Positions 30,180-39,981 of a stretch of 64,000 bases of DNA are shown here, one piece after another. The translations under genes were made by a program, and so were the position numbers. The DNA comes from Aggregatilineales bacterium. Its GTDB lineage: Bacteria; Chloroflexota; Anaerolineae; Aggregatilineales; Ch27. The notes below the pieces were generated by a model. It saw nothing but the letters and a program-made list of their open reading frames with translations. It searched no databases and was not told where the DNA came from. Within the stretch, counting starts at the first letter, position 1. Every line of letters starts with the position of its first letter. The DNA lies in assembly GCA_029976005.1 (NCBI GenBank), contig JARKOQ010000208.1, positions 62,001 through 126,000 on the forward strand, in the 5' to 3' direction.

Positions 30180-30515
30180 ATGACTGAGTCTGTGGCTGCA
30201 TTCGATGTCACCGAGGCGACTTTCAAACAGGACGTGCTCGAGTCGGAACTGCCTGTCCTGATCGATTTCTGGGCGGAATGGTGCGTCCCCTGCAAGATGA
30301 TCGAGCCGCACGTGCTGGCCCTGGCGAGCGAATTCGCGGGCAAGATGCGGGTCGGACGCGTGGATGCGGATGCCAATCCCAACGTCATGATGGAGTACGG
30401 CATCATGGGCATCCCGACCCTAATCCTGTTCAAGGGCGGGCAGCCCGTGGAGCGCCTGACGGGCTATATGCCCAAGGAACGGATCGCGAGCAAGCTGGAA
30501 GCGCACCTCGGCTAG
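30180..30515 (+). CDS. trxA: Thioredoxin
   Basis: VLIDFWAEWCVPCKMIEPHV...VDADANPNVMMEYGIMGIPTLILFKGG. Confidence 0.92.
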   Translation: MTESVAAFDVTEATFKQDVLESELPVLIDFWAEWCVPCKMIEPHVLALASEFAGKMRVGRVDADANPNVMMEYGIMGIPTLILFKGGQPVERLTGYMPKERIASKLEAHLG

Positions 30516-30540
30516 AGCTGCTCAGGCCGCCGGGCGATCA

Positions 30541-30579
30541 AGGGTGTATCGGATGAATTTATCCCGATACACCCTTTTT
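30541..30579 (+). terminator. Rho-independent terminator after trxA
   Basis: AGGGTGTATCGG ... CCGATACACCCT + TTTTT. Confidence 0.85.
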
Positions 30580-30736
30580 GTCTTTGGCGAGACATATGAC
30601 ATCCCTTAGATGAAATGGACTAGTGTTTTTTCCTCGATTTCTGTACACTGAGGTTGTCAGGCATCACCCCAGAATCATGCTCGATGCCTGATTGCCCTCG
30701 TGTCACAGTGGTTGGAGGAGAGGAGAAAAATACTCC

Positions 30737-31969
30737 ATGACTCGTAGGTCTTTGGTGATTCTTGTCCTTCTGGTTGCGATGCTGGTTACGGCCTCCGGTA
30801 GTTTCGCTCAGGGTGGCGAGGAATTCGTGTTTGGCATGATCCTCGTCGGACCCCACAACGACCACGGTTGGAGTGAGGCTCATTACACCGCCGGGCAGTA
30901 CGTGGAGGAGATGATCCCCGGCGCGCGGATGGTGTACCTGGAGAGCCTGAACGCGGCGGACCGCCCTGAAACGACCCTGGAACAGGTCGTGGAAGACATG
31001 GTCAGCCTGGAAGGCGCCAAACTGATCCTCACCACATCTGACGAGTTCGAAGAAGATACCCTGGCCGTCGCGGCCAAGTATCCGGATGTCACCTTCATCA
31101 ATGTGTCTGGTGATGACGCCCTGACCGGCGATGCGCCCTCGAACCTGGGCAATGTCATGGGCGCGATGGAGTGGGGCAAGGAAATCGCGGGCTGCGCGGC
31201 TGCCCTGGCGACCGAGACCGGCAGCATCGGCTACCTTGGGCCGCTAATCAATGCGGAGACCCGCCGCCTGGCCTCCAGCGTGTATCTGGGCGCGCGCTAC
31301 TGCTACGAGAACTATCGTGGCATGGACCCCGCCGACCTGACCTTTACCGTGACCTGGATCGGCTTCTGGTTCAACATCCCCGGCGTGACGCTCGACCCGA
31401 CCGAGCAGAGCAACCTGTTCTTCGACCAGGGCGCGGATGTGGTCATCAGCGGCATCGACACGACCGAAGCGGTGGTCGTGGCCGGCGAGCGCGCGGCCCG
31501 GGGCCAGGCAGTCTGGGCGATCCCGTATGACTATGCGGGCGCCTGCGCCGAAGCGCCCGAAGTCTGCCTGGGCGTCCCGTACTTCAACTGGGGCCCCTCC
31601 TACGTCCAGATCGTCCAGTCCGTTATGGACGGCACCTGGGAACAGGGGTGGGCGTGGACGGCCCCCTATTGGGAAGACCTGACCGACAACAGCAAGACTC
31701 CGGTGGGCTGGGTCAACGGCGAGGCGCTGAGCCCAGAACAGGCCGCGCAGCTTGACGAGTTCATCGCCATGCTGGCCGAATCGGGCACGGGCGACATCAC
31801 CGCCGATAACATCGACGATGAGGGCCTGAGCCTGGGGCTGTGGGTCGGCCCGCTGAACCTCCAGGACGGCACTCCCCTGGCGGCCGAGGGCGAGATCGTC
31901 CCGCCGCGCAGCGTGTGGTACCTGGAACAGCTTCTGGAAGGCATGACCGGCGACAGCTCGGCTCAGTAG
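30737..31969 (+). CDS. BMP family ABC transporter substrate-binding protein (nucleoside-type)
   Basis: Signal peptide; FVFGMILVGPHNDHGWSEAHYTAGQYVEE...; followed by matching ATPase and two permeases. Confidence 0.9.
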   Translation: MTRRSLVILVLLVAMLVTASGSFAQGGEEFVFGMILVGPHNDHGWSEAHYTAGQYVEEMIPGARMVYLESLNAADRPETTLEQVVEDMVSLEGAKLILTTSDEFEEDTLAVAAKYPDVTFINVSGDDALTGDAPSNLGNVMGAMEWGKEIAGCAAALATETGSIGYLGPLINAETRRLASSVYLGARYCYENYRGMDPADLTFTVTWIGFWFNIPGVTLDPTEQSNLFFDQGADVVISGIDTTEAVVVAGERAARGQAVWAIPYDYAGACAEAPEVCLGVPYFNWGPSYVQIVQSVMDGTWEQGWAWTAPYWEDLTDNSKTPVGWVNGEALSPEQAAQLDEFIAMLAESGTGDITADNIDDEGLSLGLWVGPLNLQDGTPLAAEGEIVPPRSVWYLEQLLEGMTGDSSAQ

Positions 31970-31989
31970 TCAAACTGGTATCGAGAATA

Positions 31990-32020
31990 GGGCGACCACC
32001 CGCGGGTGGTCGCCCTTTTT
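31990..32020 (+). terminator. Hairpin plus U-tract between SBP and ATPase genes
   Basis: GGGCGACCACCCGCGGGTGGTCGCCC + TTTTT; uninterrupted 26-nt palindrome. Confidence 0.8.
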
Positions 32021-32048
32021 CCTCCGATCATCGGCTGTAGGAGTCCGC

Positions 32049-33533
32049 ATGAGCGTTGAAGTCCGCAATATCCACAAGCGCTTCGGCCCCGTTCACGCCA
32101 ACAACGCCATTTCCCTGCATTTCGAAGACGGACGAATTTACGGCATCCTCGGCGAGAATGGGGCGGGCAAGTCCACCCTGATGAAGATTCTGTCCGGGTT
32201 CTATCTGGCCGACAGTGGCCAGATTCTCGTGGACGGGCGCGCGGTCAGCGTGGCCTCGCCCGAGGGCGCGATCCGGGCCGGGATTGGCATGTTGCAGCAG
32301 GACCCGCTGGACGTGGGGCCGTTCACGGTGCTGGAGAACTTCATCTACGGACAGCCGGGCGCGGTGCGGCCTGATTGGGACGGCGCGCGCGCCCAGTTCG
32401 TCGATCTGGCCGGGCGGTTGGGATTCACGATCAGCCCGAACACGCTGATCGAGGACCTCAGCATCGCCCAGCGCCAGCAGTTGGAGATCATCCGCCTGCT
32501 GGCCTTCGGCGTGCGCCTCCTGATCCTGGACGAGCCGACGACCGGCATTTCCGCCGAGCAGAAGACGATTCTGTTCGAGGCGCTCAAGCGTCTGGCCCGC
32601 GAGGATGGCCTGACCGTGCTGTTCGTCTCCCATAAGCTGGAAGACGTCCTGGAATTGTGCGACGAGGTGGCCGTGCTGCGCCTGGGCAGGCTGGTCGGCC
32701 AGGCGCACCTGCCGGTGACGACTAACGCTCTGGTGGCGATGATGTTCGGCCAGGAGCTGGCACCCGCCTCGCGCTCCGACGTGGTGTTGGGAGACTCAAT
32801 GTTGGAAGTGCGCGAGCTGTCCCTGACCAGCGAGCGGGTGACGATCCAGGGCTGCAACCTCAGTGTGCGGGCCGGCGAAGTCATTGGTCTGGCGGGGCTG
32901 GATGGCAGCGGGCAGGAATTGCTGACGCGGGCGATTGTCGGGCTGCGGCGGCCAGCGGCGGGGCAGGTGTGCGTGGGCGGCCAGGACCTGACCGGCAAGC
33001 ACTACCGCGAATACCTGGCGGCGCGAGTCTGTTTTGGGGCGGCGGGCCGGCTGGAAGAGGGATTGGTCAGCGGGCTGACCCTGACGGAGCACTTTGCCCT
33101 GGTGGACCCGGAGCAAGGGGCCTGGATCGATTGGGAGCGCGCCCGGCGGATCGCAAGCGAGCAGATCGCGCATTACAATATCTACGGCCGTCCCGAAAGC
33201 CCGATTGAAACGCTCTCCGGCGGCAACCAGCAGCGCGTGCTGATGGCATTGATGGCCGCCGCGCCCCGGCTGTTGGTGCTGGAGCATCCGACCCGCGGCC
33301 TGGATGTCGAATCGTCGCGCTGGATCTGGGAGCAAATCCTGGCCCGGCGCGCGGAGGGGACGGCGGTGGTTTTTACCTCGGCCGACCTGGACGAAATCGT
33401 GACCTACAGCGACCGGATTCTGGTCTTTTATGCCGGGCAGATCAGCGAAGTGCCCGACGCGCGGCGGACCACGGTCGATGAGCTGGGCCATTTGATTGGC
33501 GGCCAACGCCTGACCAAGGAGTCCGTTGCATGA
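32049..33533 (+). CDS. ABC transporter ATPase, tandem NBD (BMP/nucleoside or sugar type)
   Basis: GENGAGKSTLMKILSG; second NBD LSGGNQQRVLMA. Confidence 0.9.
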   Translation: MSVEVRNIHKRFGPVHANNAISLHFEDGRIYGILGENGAGKSTLMKILSGFYLADSGQILVDGRAVSVASPEGAIRAGIGMLQQDPLDVGPFTVLENFIYGQPGAVRPDWDGARAQFVDLAGRLGFTISPNTLIEDLSIAQRQQLEIIRLLAFGVRLLILDEPTTGISAEQKTILFEALKRLAREDGLTVLFVSHKLEDVLELCDEVAVLRLGRLVGQAHLPVTTNALVAMMFGQELAPASRSDVVLGDSMLEVRELSLTSERVTIQGCNLSVRAGEVIGLAGLDGSGQELLTRAIVGLRRPAAGQVCVGGQDLTGKHYREYLAARVCFGAAGRLEEGLVSGLTLTEHFALVDPEQGAWIDWERARRIASEQIAHYNIYGRPESPIETLSGGNQQRVLMALMAAAPRLLVLEHPTRGLDVESSRWIWEQILARRAEGTAVVFTSADLDEIVTYSDRILVFYAGQISEVPDARRTTVDELGHLIGGQRLTKESVA

Positions 33534-34636
33534 CGCGAGAGTCGATACCTGCCCGGCGCTTGATCGGAATCGGCGTGGCCGTGGGATCGATCGCCGTGGC
33601 CCTTCTGTTGACGGCCCTGCTGATCGTGGCGGTCAACGCTTCACCCCGCGACGTGTTCGACAAAATCTGGGAAGGTGTGGGACTGGCCGGTGGCAGGCTG
33701 GACATGCCGCGCTTTTCCGGCGTGATCAACTTCTGGATCCCGCTGATGCTGGTGTGCACCGGCCTGCTGGTGACCTTCACCGCCGGTCTGTGGAATATCG
33801 GCGTCGAGGGCCAGATGGTGATGGGTGCGATCTTCGCCACCTGGGTCGCGCAGGAAGTGAGCCTGCCGTCCGTGCTGCTCGTCCCGCTGGAGATGGCCGC
33901 GGCCGCGCTGGGCGGGGCGCTATGGGGGCTGCTGGCGGGCGTGCTCAAGACGCGCGGCGGCGTGCACGAGATTTTCGGCGGGGTCGCGCTGAATAACCTG
34001 GCGAACATCTTTGGCATCTACCTGATTTCTGGCCCGTGGGGCAACCAGGGCGGGCAGGCCACGCCGCCGTTTCGCGAGGAAGCGCTGCTGCTGCCCGCCA
34101 GCTCGGAGTTCCGGGTCAGTCTGGTGGCACTGGTCATGGTCGGGGTGGCCTTCGTGGTCGTGGTGATGGCCCTGCGCGGCACGCATTGGGGCCTGGAACT
34201 GAAAGCCCTGGGCAAGAGCGCCCGCTCGGCGCTGCTGCTGGGCGTGCCGACCCAGCGCAATGCCCTGCTGGCGATGGCGATCTGCGGCCTGCTGGCGGGG
34301 ATCGCCGGATCGATCCGGGTGCTGTTCACCTATGGCAACCTGCGCCCGCTGGTCAGCGGCGGGATCGGATTCCTGGGCGTGCTGGTCGTGCTTCTCACGG
34401 GCACGCGGGCGCTGTGGGCGCCCATCGTGGCCTTTTTCTTCGCGGCGATCATGGTCGGCAGTACGCGCCTGAACATCGCGCTGCAACTGGATCAGAGCCT
34501 GGCCGGGGTGGTGCAGGGCATCCTGGTGCTGGTGTTCATCCTGGCCAACGGGATCAGCGCCCGGCTGCGGGCGCGGCGGCAGGCTCCGGCGGCCGAGGCA
34601 GCTTCGATCCCACCCAAGGAGGCGGCGCATGGATGA
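33530..34636 (+). CDS. ABC transporter permease (nucleoside type)
   Basis: TAGLWNIGVEGQMVMGAIFATWVA; ATGA overlap with ATPase. Confidence 0.9.
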   Translation: MTRESIPARRLIGIGVAVGSIAVALLLTALLIVAVNASPRDVFDKIWEGVGLAGGRLDMPRFSGVINFWIPLMLVCTGLLVTFTAGLWNIGVEGQMVMGAIFATWVAQEVSLPSVLLVPLEMAAAALGGALWGLLAGVLKTRGGVHEIFGGVALNNLANIFGIYLISGPWGNQGGQATPPFREEALLLPASSEFRVSLVALVMVGVAFVVVVMALRGTHWGLELKALGKSARSALLLGVPTQRNALLAMAICGLLAGIAGSIRVLFTYGNLRPLVSGGIGFLGVLVVLLTGTRALWAPIVAFFFAAIMVGSTRLNIALQLDQSLAGVVQGILVLVFILANGISARLRARRQAPAAEAASIPPKEAAHG

Positions 34637-35678
34637 GCTTTCGCGGATTCTGGGATCGGTGGTGGCCAACGCCACCCCGCTGGTGATCGCCAGCATTGGC
34701 GAGACCATCACCGAGCGGGTGGGGGTGATCAACCTGTCGTTGGACGGGAGCATCACCCTGGCGGCGATGCTGTCCTTCGTGGTGGCTTATTCGACGGGCA
34801 GCGCCGCCGCCGGTTTGCTGGCGGGTATGCTGGCGGGCATGCTGATCGCGCTGCTGATCGTCGTGGCCAGCATCGAGCTGCGCCAGGATCAGGTGGCGGT
34901 TGGCTTCGTGCTGACGATGCTGGCGGCCGACCTGGCCCAGTTCCTGGGCCAGAACTACACCCGCCGTCCGGGGCCGACCTTCCCAACCGTGCCGGTCCCG
35001 CTGCTGGCGGAGGTGCCCTTCCTGGGCAATTTCCTGTTCAATCACAACATCCTGATTTATTTCAGCTTCCTGCTGCTTTTCGCCACGTGGTACGTGATGT
35101 ACCGCACGCGCTGGGGGCTGGCTCTGCGGGCGGTGGGCGAGCGTCCGGCGACGGCCTTCGCACGCGGCACCAACGTCAACCGCACGCGCTACCTGTATGC
35201 GGCGCTGGGCGGGGCGCTGGTCGGCCTGGCCGGGGCGAGCTACTCCCTGGCGATCAAGGCGGGCTGGGCCAATCCGCCCGTGATGCGCGGCGACGGCTGG
35301 ATCGCGCTGGCGATCGTGATCTTCGGCGGGTGGCATCCGGTGCGGGTGGCCTTCGGCGCGTACCTGTTCGCCGGGCTGCGCATCCTGGCAAGCACGATCC
35401 AGCAGACCACGGATTTCCCGTTGGTGCTGGTCAACGCGGTGCCGTGGGTGTTGATGATCCTGACCCTGCTGATGGTCTCCAGCGGGGCGGTGGACTGGTT
35501 GATGCGCTTCACGCCGCGCCGGCTGCGCTGGGTGGTCCGGCTGCTGGCGCTGTTTGGAGTGCGCGGCCAGGAGGAGACCGCCGCCAGCCGGACGCCGGGC
35601 CGGCTGCGTCGGGTGCTGCGCAACTTCCTGCGCTCCGATCCGCCGGGCGCGCTTGGCTCGACTTTCTCCCGCGAGTAA
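34629..35678 (+). CDS. ABC transporter permease (nucleoside type)
   Basis: GETITERVGVINLSLDGSITLAAML...RTRWGLALRAVGERPATA. Confidence 0.9.
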   Translation: MDELSRILGSVVANATPLVIASIGETITERVGVINLSLDGSITLAAMLSFVVAYSTGSAAAGLLAGMLAGMLIALLIVVASIELRQDQVAVGFVLTMLAADLAQFLGQNYTRRPGPTFPTVPVPLLAEVPFLGNFLFNHNILIYFSFLLLFATWYVMYRTRWGLALRAVGERPATAFARGTNVNRTRYLYAALGGALVGLAGASYSLAIKAGWANPPVMRGDGWIALAIVIFGGWHPVRVAFGAYLFAGLRILASTIQQTTDFPLVLVNAVPWVLMILTLLMVSSGAVDWLMRFTPRRLRWVVRLLALFGVRGQEETAASRTPGRLRRVLRNFLRSDPPGALGSTFSRE

Positions 35679-35707
35679 GCGGGCGGGACTCTCCCCATGA
35701 ATCGACG

Positions 35708-35742
35708 CCGGCCGGGAAATTGATCTCCCGGCCGGTTGTGTT
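35708..35742 (+). terminator. Rho-independent terminator after the transporter operon
   Basis: CCGGCCGGGA-aattgatc-TCCCGGCCGG + TTGTGTTT. Confidence 0.65.
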
Positions 35743-35787
35743 TATAATGAACCCTGTTAGAAAATTTGTTCTCAGGGGTGGGTTGCC

Positions 35788-36663
35788 ATGTTGATTCTCC
35801 AGCCGGATTGGATTGCGACCGAGCGCGAGCGACGTTACCGCCGCCTGCCGGCGCTGCGCGTGCAGACCATCGAGGCCGCGACGGCATTCATCGACGACGT
35901 GGGCTTTGCCATGTTCTGGCCGATCAAGGACATCGAAGCGCCGAGTCTGTTCCATGCCATCGCCGGGCGCGAGCGCAGCGTCCCCAACGAGCACGACGAT
36001 CCGGACATCAGCAAGTGCTGGGGCTGGAAGGACGACTCGCTGGGCGGGCCGCGCTGGTACTACAGCCACCTGCTGCGCCGCAAGGCGACCCTGGTTGCGC
36101 CGCGCCTGTGGGCGGCTTTCTACGCTCTGACACGCAACTATGGCGACCTGCGCGACTATCTGGAGCAGGTGCGCGACGGGATCATGACGCACGAGGCGCG
36201 CCTGATCTACGAGGCGCTGCTGGAGCACGGCCCGTTGCACACGGTCGAGCTGCGGCGCAAGACCGGCATGACGGCCAACGAGAGCAAGGCGCGCTTCGAG
36301 CGCGGCCTGCTGGCCCTCCAGGTGGACATGAAGGCGCTGCCGGTGGGAGTGGCGGAGGCCGGGGCGTGGCGCTACAGCTTCGTCTACGACATCCCGATGC
36401 GCCACTATCCGGGCCTGGCGGAGCAGGCGCGCCAGATCGGGACGCGCCAGGCCTGGGAGCTGCTGATCGGCCAGCACATTGACAACATCGTGGTTGCCAG
36501 CACCCGGCAGATCGGCCAGCTCTTCCATGTGTTCGAGCCGACAGCCCGCGAGTTGGAGCGCGCGCTGGAGAGCCTGGTTGGGGCCGGGCGAATCGAGGCG
36601 GCCCGGATCGAGGGCGGGGGCGAGGTGTGGGTCTCCAGGCGGGTGCTGGACGGGGCGTGCTGA
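35788..36663 (+). CDS. AlkZ/YcaQ-related winged-helix protein (putative)
   Basis: 291 aa; VQTIEAATAFIDDVGFAMFWPIKDIEAPSLFHAIAGRER; W/Y-rich WGWKDDSLGGPRWYYSHLLRRKATLV; two wHTH-like segments. Recalled resemblance only. Confidence 0.5.
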   Translation: MLILQPDWIATERERRYRRLPALRVQTIEAATAFIDDVGFAMFWPIKDIEAPSLFHAIAGRERSVPNEHDDPDISKCWGWKDDSLGGPRWYYSHLLRRKATLVAPRLWAAFYALTRNYGDLRDYLEQVRDGIMTHEARLIYEALLEHGPLHTVELRRKTGMTANESKARFERGLLALQVDMKALPVGVAEAGAWRYSFVYDIPMRHYPGLAEQARQIGTRQAWELLIGQHIDNIVVASTRQIGQLFHVFEPTARELERALESLVGAGRIEAARIEGGGEVWVSRRVLDGAC

Positions 36664-36742
36664 GCGCCGGTCGAGTTGGCGGCCGGGCAGCTTTTCAATT
36701 CAACACAGATAACATGGATGAAACGGAAAGACACCGTTTGAT

Positions 36743-36786
36743 GGGGGCTGCGACTCCGCGCTGGCGGGGTGGGGATGCCCCCTTTT
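36743..36786 (+). terminator. Putative terminator hairpin
   Basis: GGGGGC ... GCCCCC + TTTT. Confidence 0.4.
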
Positions 36787-36830
36787 GATTTCTCCGCTTG
36801 CCGCTTGTTTCCTCGCCGCCTGCCTCATTG

Positions 36831-37760
36831 TCATTCCGCGCGCGGGTTGTAGGCCGGGGCGGCATACAGGGCGCGCAGGGTGTTCAGATCGCGCTGGCTG
36901 TAGCGCGCTTCGGAGCAGGTCTGCATGAAGTACATGATGTCGCCCCGGCTGGGGCTGTGCACCAGCAGGCCGAGGGCGTGGGTCAGCTCGTGGAGCAGGG
37001 TATTCGCGAAGCAGTCATCCGTTGCGTGCATCCATACCGTGTTGATCAGGATGCCCACGCTGGTGAAGATCGGCGAGGTACAACCCGCGGCGACCTCGAT
37101 GTGATTGCAACTGGCGTAGGTGTTGAACTGCTCATCGGTCATCAGCCACAGGGTGATGTGCGCGAAAAGCCGATCCTCGACGCGCTGGATGGGCACGACC
37201 TGGTTGATTTCCCGGATGGCGGCGTCGACGATGGCTTCCTGCTGCGGGGTCAGCTCGACGCCACCGTAGCCGCCGACCCACAGGTTGATTGGGAAGACCG
37301 TGAACCGGGCGAAACTGCCATCCGGAAACTGGTAGTCCCACATGCCGCCCTCGCCGTCGCCTTCCCAATAGGTGTTGGCAAGCTGGGTCGGGGAGAGCGT
37401 CGGCGCGCGAGTCGGCAGGGGCAGAGTCGCGGTCGGCGTGGGCGTCAGGGTGGGGGCCAGGGTCGCGGTGACCGTCCAGGTGGGCGGCAGCGTGGCCCGC
37501 GCGGCGGGTTCGGCGGGCGGCCGGGTGGGGGGATCGGTCGGCGTGGCCTTGGCGGCTGCTTTGGTCTCCTCGGCCCCGGCGGTCGCCGAGGGGAGGACCG
37601 CCACGGTTGGAATGGCGGCCAGGCTCGTCGGGCGCGAACCCTGGGTCGCCAGCAGCACGACCACGAGCAGAACGACCAGCGCGATCGCGGCGATTCCACC
37701 GAGCAGGAGGGCTGGCCCGATCCAGCGGGGCCGGGGGGATGGAGCGGTAGGGGACATCAC
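36831..37760 (-). CDS. Membrane-anchored metzincin/matrixin-like metalloprotease with Pro/Thr-rich linker
   Basis: N-terminal TM (ALLLGGIAAIALVVLLVVVLL), PT-rich region, catalytic LLHELTHALGLLVHSPSRGDIMYFM. Confidence 0.75.
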   Translation of the reverse strand: MMSPTAPSPRPRWIGPALLLGGIAAIALVVLLVVVLLATQGSRPTSLAAIPTVAVLPSATAGAEETKAAAKATPTDPPTRPPAEPAARATLPPTWTVTATLAPTLTPTPTATLPLPTRAPTLSPTQLANTYWEGDGEGGMWDYQFPDGSFARFTVFPINLWVGGYGGVELTPQQEAIVDAAIREINQVVPIQRVEDRLFAHITLWLMTDEQFNTYASCNHIEVAAGCTSPIFTSVGILINTVWMHATDDCFANTLLHELTHALGLLVHSPSRGDIMYFMQTCSEARYSQRDLNTLRALYAAPAYNPRAE

Positions 37761-37852
37761 ACGGACCTGTGGTGCGACATTGTGTTGACGAAGCGCAAAG
37801 TCAGTTCGATTGTATCACAATTCTTTAGTGCGCATCCCCGCCTTGCTGGCAC

Positions 37853-37881
37853 AAAAAAGCCCCTCCGGGGAGCGGAGGGGC
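37853..37881 (-). terminator. Rho-independent terminator of prs
   Basis: Minus strand GCCCCTCC-gctcccc-GGAGGGGC + TTTTTT. Confidence 0.85.
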
Positions 37882-37899
37882 CAGATTGGGTGAGGTGGA

Positions 37900-38916
37900 C
37901 TATTCGTCGAACAACTGCCCGACGCTGCTGCCCTCGTGGGCGCGGATGATGACCTCCGCCAGCAGCGGGGCGATGGACAGGATGGTCATGTTGGGCAGGC
38001 GCTTGGCCTCCGGGATCGGCACCGTGTTGGTGGTGATGATCTCCTTGATGGGCAGGGAAGCCAGCCGCTCCACGCCGGTGCCGCTCAGGATGGCGTGCGT
38101 GAAGGCCAGGTAGATGTCCTTCGCGCCGCGATCCTTGACGGTGCGCACCGCGTTGGCGACGCTCTTGGCTGTGTTGACCTCGTCGTCGACCAGGATCACG
38201 TTCTTGTCCTGGACGTCGCCGATCATGGACAGCATTTCCGGGCTTTCGGCGTTGGTGGAGCGGCGCTTTTCCACGAAGGCCAGCGGGCAGTTCAGCCGGT
38301 TGGCGTAATTGCGGGCGCGCTTGGCGAAGCCCAGGTCGGTCGTGACCACGACGGCGTCTTCGATCTTCAAATCCAGCAGGTAATCGCTGAGCAGATAAAA
38401 GGCGCTCAGCGTGTCGCCGGGGATATTGAAGAAACCCTGAATCTGGCCGGAATGCAGATCGACCGTGATGTAGCGGTCGGCCCCGGCCACCTGGATCATG
38501 TCGGCGATGAGGCGAGCCGTGATCGGGACGCGCGGCTGATCCTTCTTGTCGGAGCGGGCGTAGCTGAGGTAGGGGATCACGGCGGTGATACGCCCGGCCG
38601 AGTCGCGCTTGAAGGTGTCCATCATGATCAGCAATTCCATGATGTTGTCGCTGACCGGCGAGCACAGGGTCTGGACGAGGTACACGTCCTGGCCCCGGAC
38701 GCTCTCCTGAAGCTGGACAAAGATGTTCTCATTGGAGAACTGCACACGGTCGTATTCTCCCGGTTCCAGGCCCAGGTAGGTGCAGATTTCCTTGCCGACT
38801 TCCTGGCTGCCTGAACCGCAGAAGACCTTGATCTCGCCGTACAGGTTGCTTTCCGAGCGGGCATGATACTTGCGGAAGTACCGGGTTCCGGGAACCTTGT
38901 GCGCAGTGGGACACAT
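37900..38916 (-). CDS. prs: Ribose-phosphate pyrophosphokinase
   Basis: LYGEIKVFCGSGSQEVGKEI...VIPYLSYARSDKKDQPRVPITARLIADMIQVAGADRYITVDLHSGQIQGFFNIPGD...VILVDDEVNTAKS; start chosen at MCPTAHKVPG. Confidence 0.92.
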   Translation of the reverse strand: MCPTAHKVPGTRYFRKYHARSESNLYGEIKVFCGSGSQEVGKEICTYLGLEPGEYDRVQFSNENIFVQLQESVRGQDVYLVQTLCSPVSDNIMELLIMMDTFKRDSAGRITAVIPYLSYARSDKKDQPRVPITARLIADMIQVAGADRYITVDLHSGQIQGFFNIPGDTLSAFYLLSDYLLDLKIEDAVVVTTDLGFAKRARNYANRLNCPLAFVEKRRSTNAESPEMLSMIGDVQDKNVILVDDEVNTAKSVANAVRTVKDRGAKDIYLAFTHAILSGTGVERLASLPIKEIITTNTVPIPEAKRLPNMTILSIAPLLAEVIIRAHEGSSVGQLFDE

Positions 38917-38959
38917 GGGCTTGAATGACTCCTGATCTCTCTGTCTACCTGATGCTACG

Positions 38960-39979
38960 TCAATGCGCCTGATGGTTGGTCCGGTCGAGGAGCTGGTCCA
39001 CCGCCGCCGATGGGGCAAGTTCGCGCCGGGCGAGCCGGTCAATCGTCGTCCGCAGGGTGGCTGGCCCGACCGCGCGAACGAAATCCGCCAGCAGGGCTTG
39101 CTGGAGGCGGGCGGCCAGGTCGGCTTCGATGTGCACCCGCTCCCAGCGGGCCAGGGACCCGCTGCGCTGGAGATAGTCGCGGTGCGCGTCGATCGCGGCC
39201 AGCAGGTCGTCGATCCCGGTACCGGCAGTCGCCACACTCTCAATAATGGGCGGTTGCCAGCCTTCACCGTCGGGTTCCGCATGCAACGGCGTCTCGCTTT
39301 GATCCAGCAGCCGGCCGTGATGCCAGGCGCGGCCCGCCTGCGAACGCCCCAGGTCGAGCATGGCTTTCAACGCCCGGACGGTATTCTGGGCGTCCGGCCG
39401 GTCGGCCTTGTTGACGACCAGGATGTCGGCGATCTCCAGGATGCCGGCCTTGATGGCCTGCACATCGTCGCCCAGGCCGGGCGCTTCGACGACCAGGGTC
39501 GTGTGGGCTTCGCGGGCGATGTCGACCTCGCTCTGGCCCGCGCCGACCGTCTCAATCAGGATAACGTCAAACCCGGCCGCGTCAAGGGCGTGAACGGCGT
39601 CCCCGGTCGTGCGGGCCAATCCGCCGAGGCTGCCCCGCGTGGCCATGCTGCGAATGAAGACGCCGCGATCCCCCGCCAGATCGCGCATCCGGATGCGATC
39701 CCCCAGGACGGCGCCGCCCGAAAACGGGCTGGTGGGGTCCACGGCGATGATGCCGACGGTGCGTCCCCTGGCCCGGTAGGCATGGGCCAGGCTGTTGACC
39801 AGCGAGCTTTTCCCGGCGCCCGGCGAGCCGGTGACCCCAATTCGGTGGGCGCGGCCCGTGAAGGGATAGAGTTCGGCCAGGGCGGCGCGGGCCTCAGGGT
39901 GTTCGTCCTGGATGTAAGACAGCAGCCGGGCCAGGGCGCGGCGATTGCCAGCGCGGAGCTGTTCCACCAACTCAAGCAT
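38960..39979 (-). CDS. meaB: Methylmalonyl-CoA mutase-associated GTPase MeaB (ArgK family)
   Basis: HRIGVTGSPGAGKSSLVNSLAHAYRARGRTVGIIAVDPTSPFSGGAVLGDRIRM. Confidence 0.93.
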   Translation of the reverse strand: MLELVEQLRAGNRRALARLLSYIQDEHPEARAALAELYPFTGRAHRIGVTGSPGAGKSSLVNSLAHAYRARGRTVGIIAVDPTSPFSGGAVLGDRIRMRDLAGDRGVFIRSMATRGSLGGLARTTGDAVHALDAAGFDVILIETVGAGQSEVDIAREAHTTLVVEAPGLGDDVQAIKAGILEIADILVVNKADRPDAQNTVRALKAMLDLGRSQAGRAWHHGRLLDQSETPLHAEPDGEGWQPPIIESVATAGTGIDDLLAAIDAHRDYLQRSGSLARWERVHIEADLAARLQQALLADFVRAVGPATLRTTIDRLARRELAPSAAVDQLLDRTNHQAH

Positions 39980-39981
39980 GC

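Noticed and set aside
37900-39282. 460-aa extended form of prs
   Set aside because: Extension overlaps meaB; internal start at 38916 gives a normal-length Prs.
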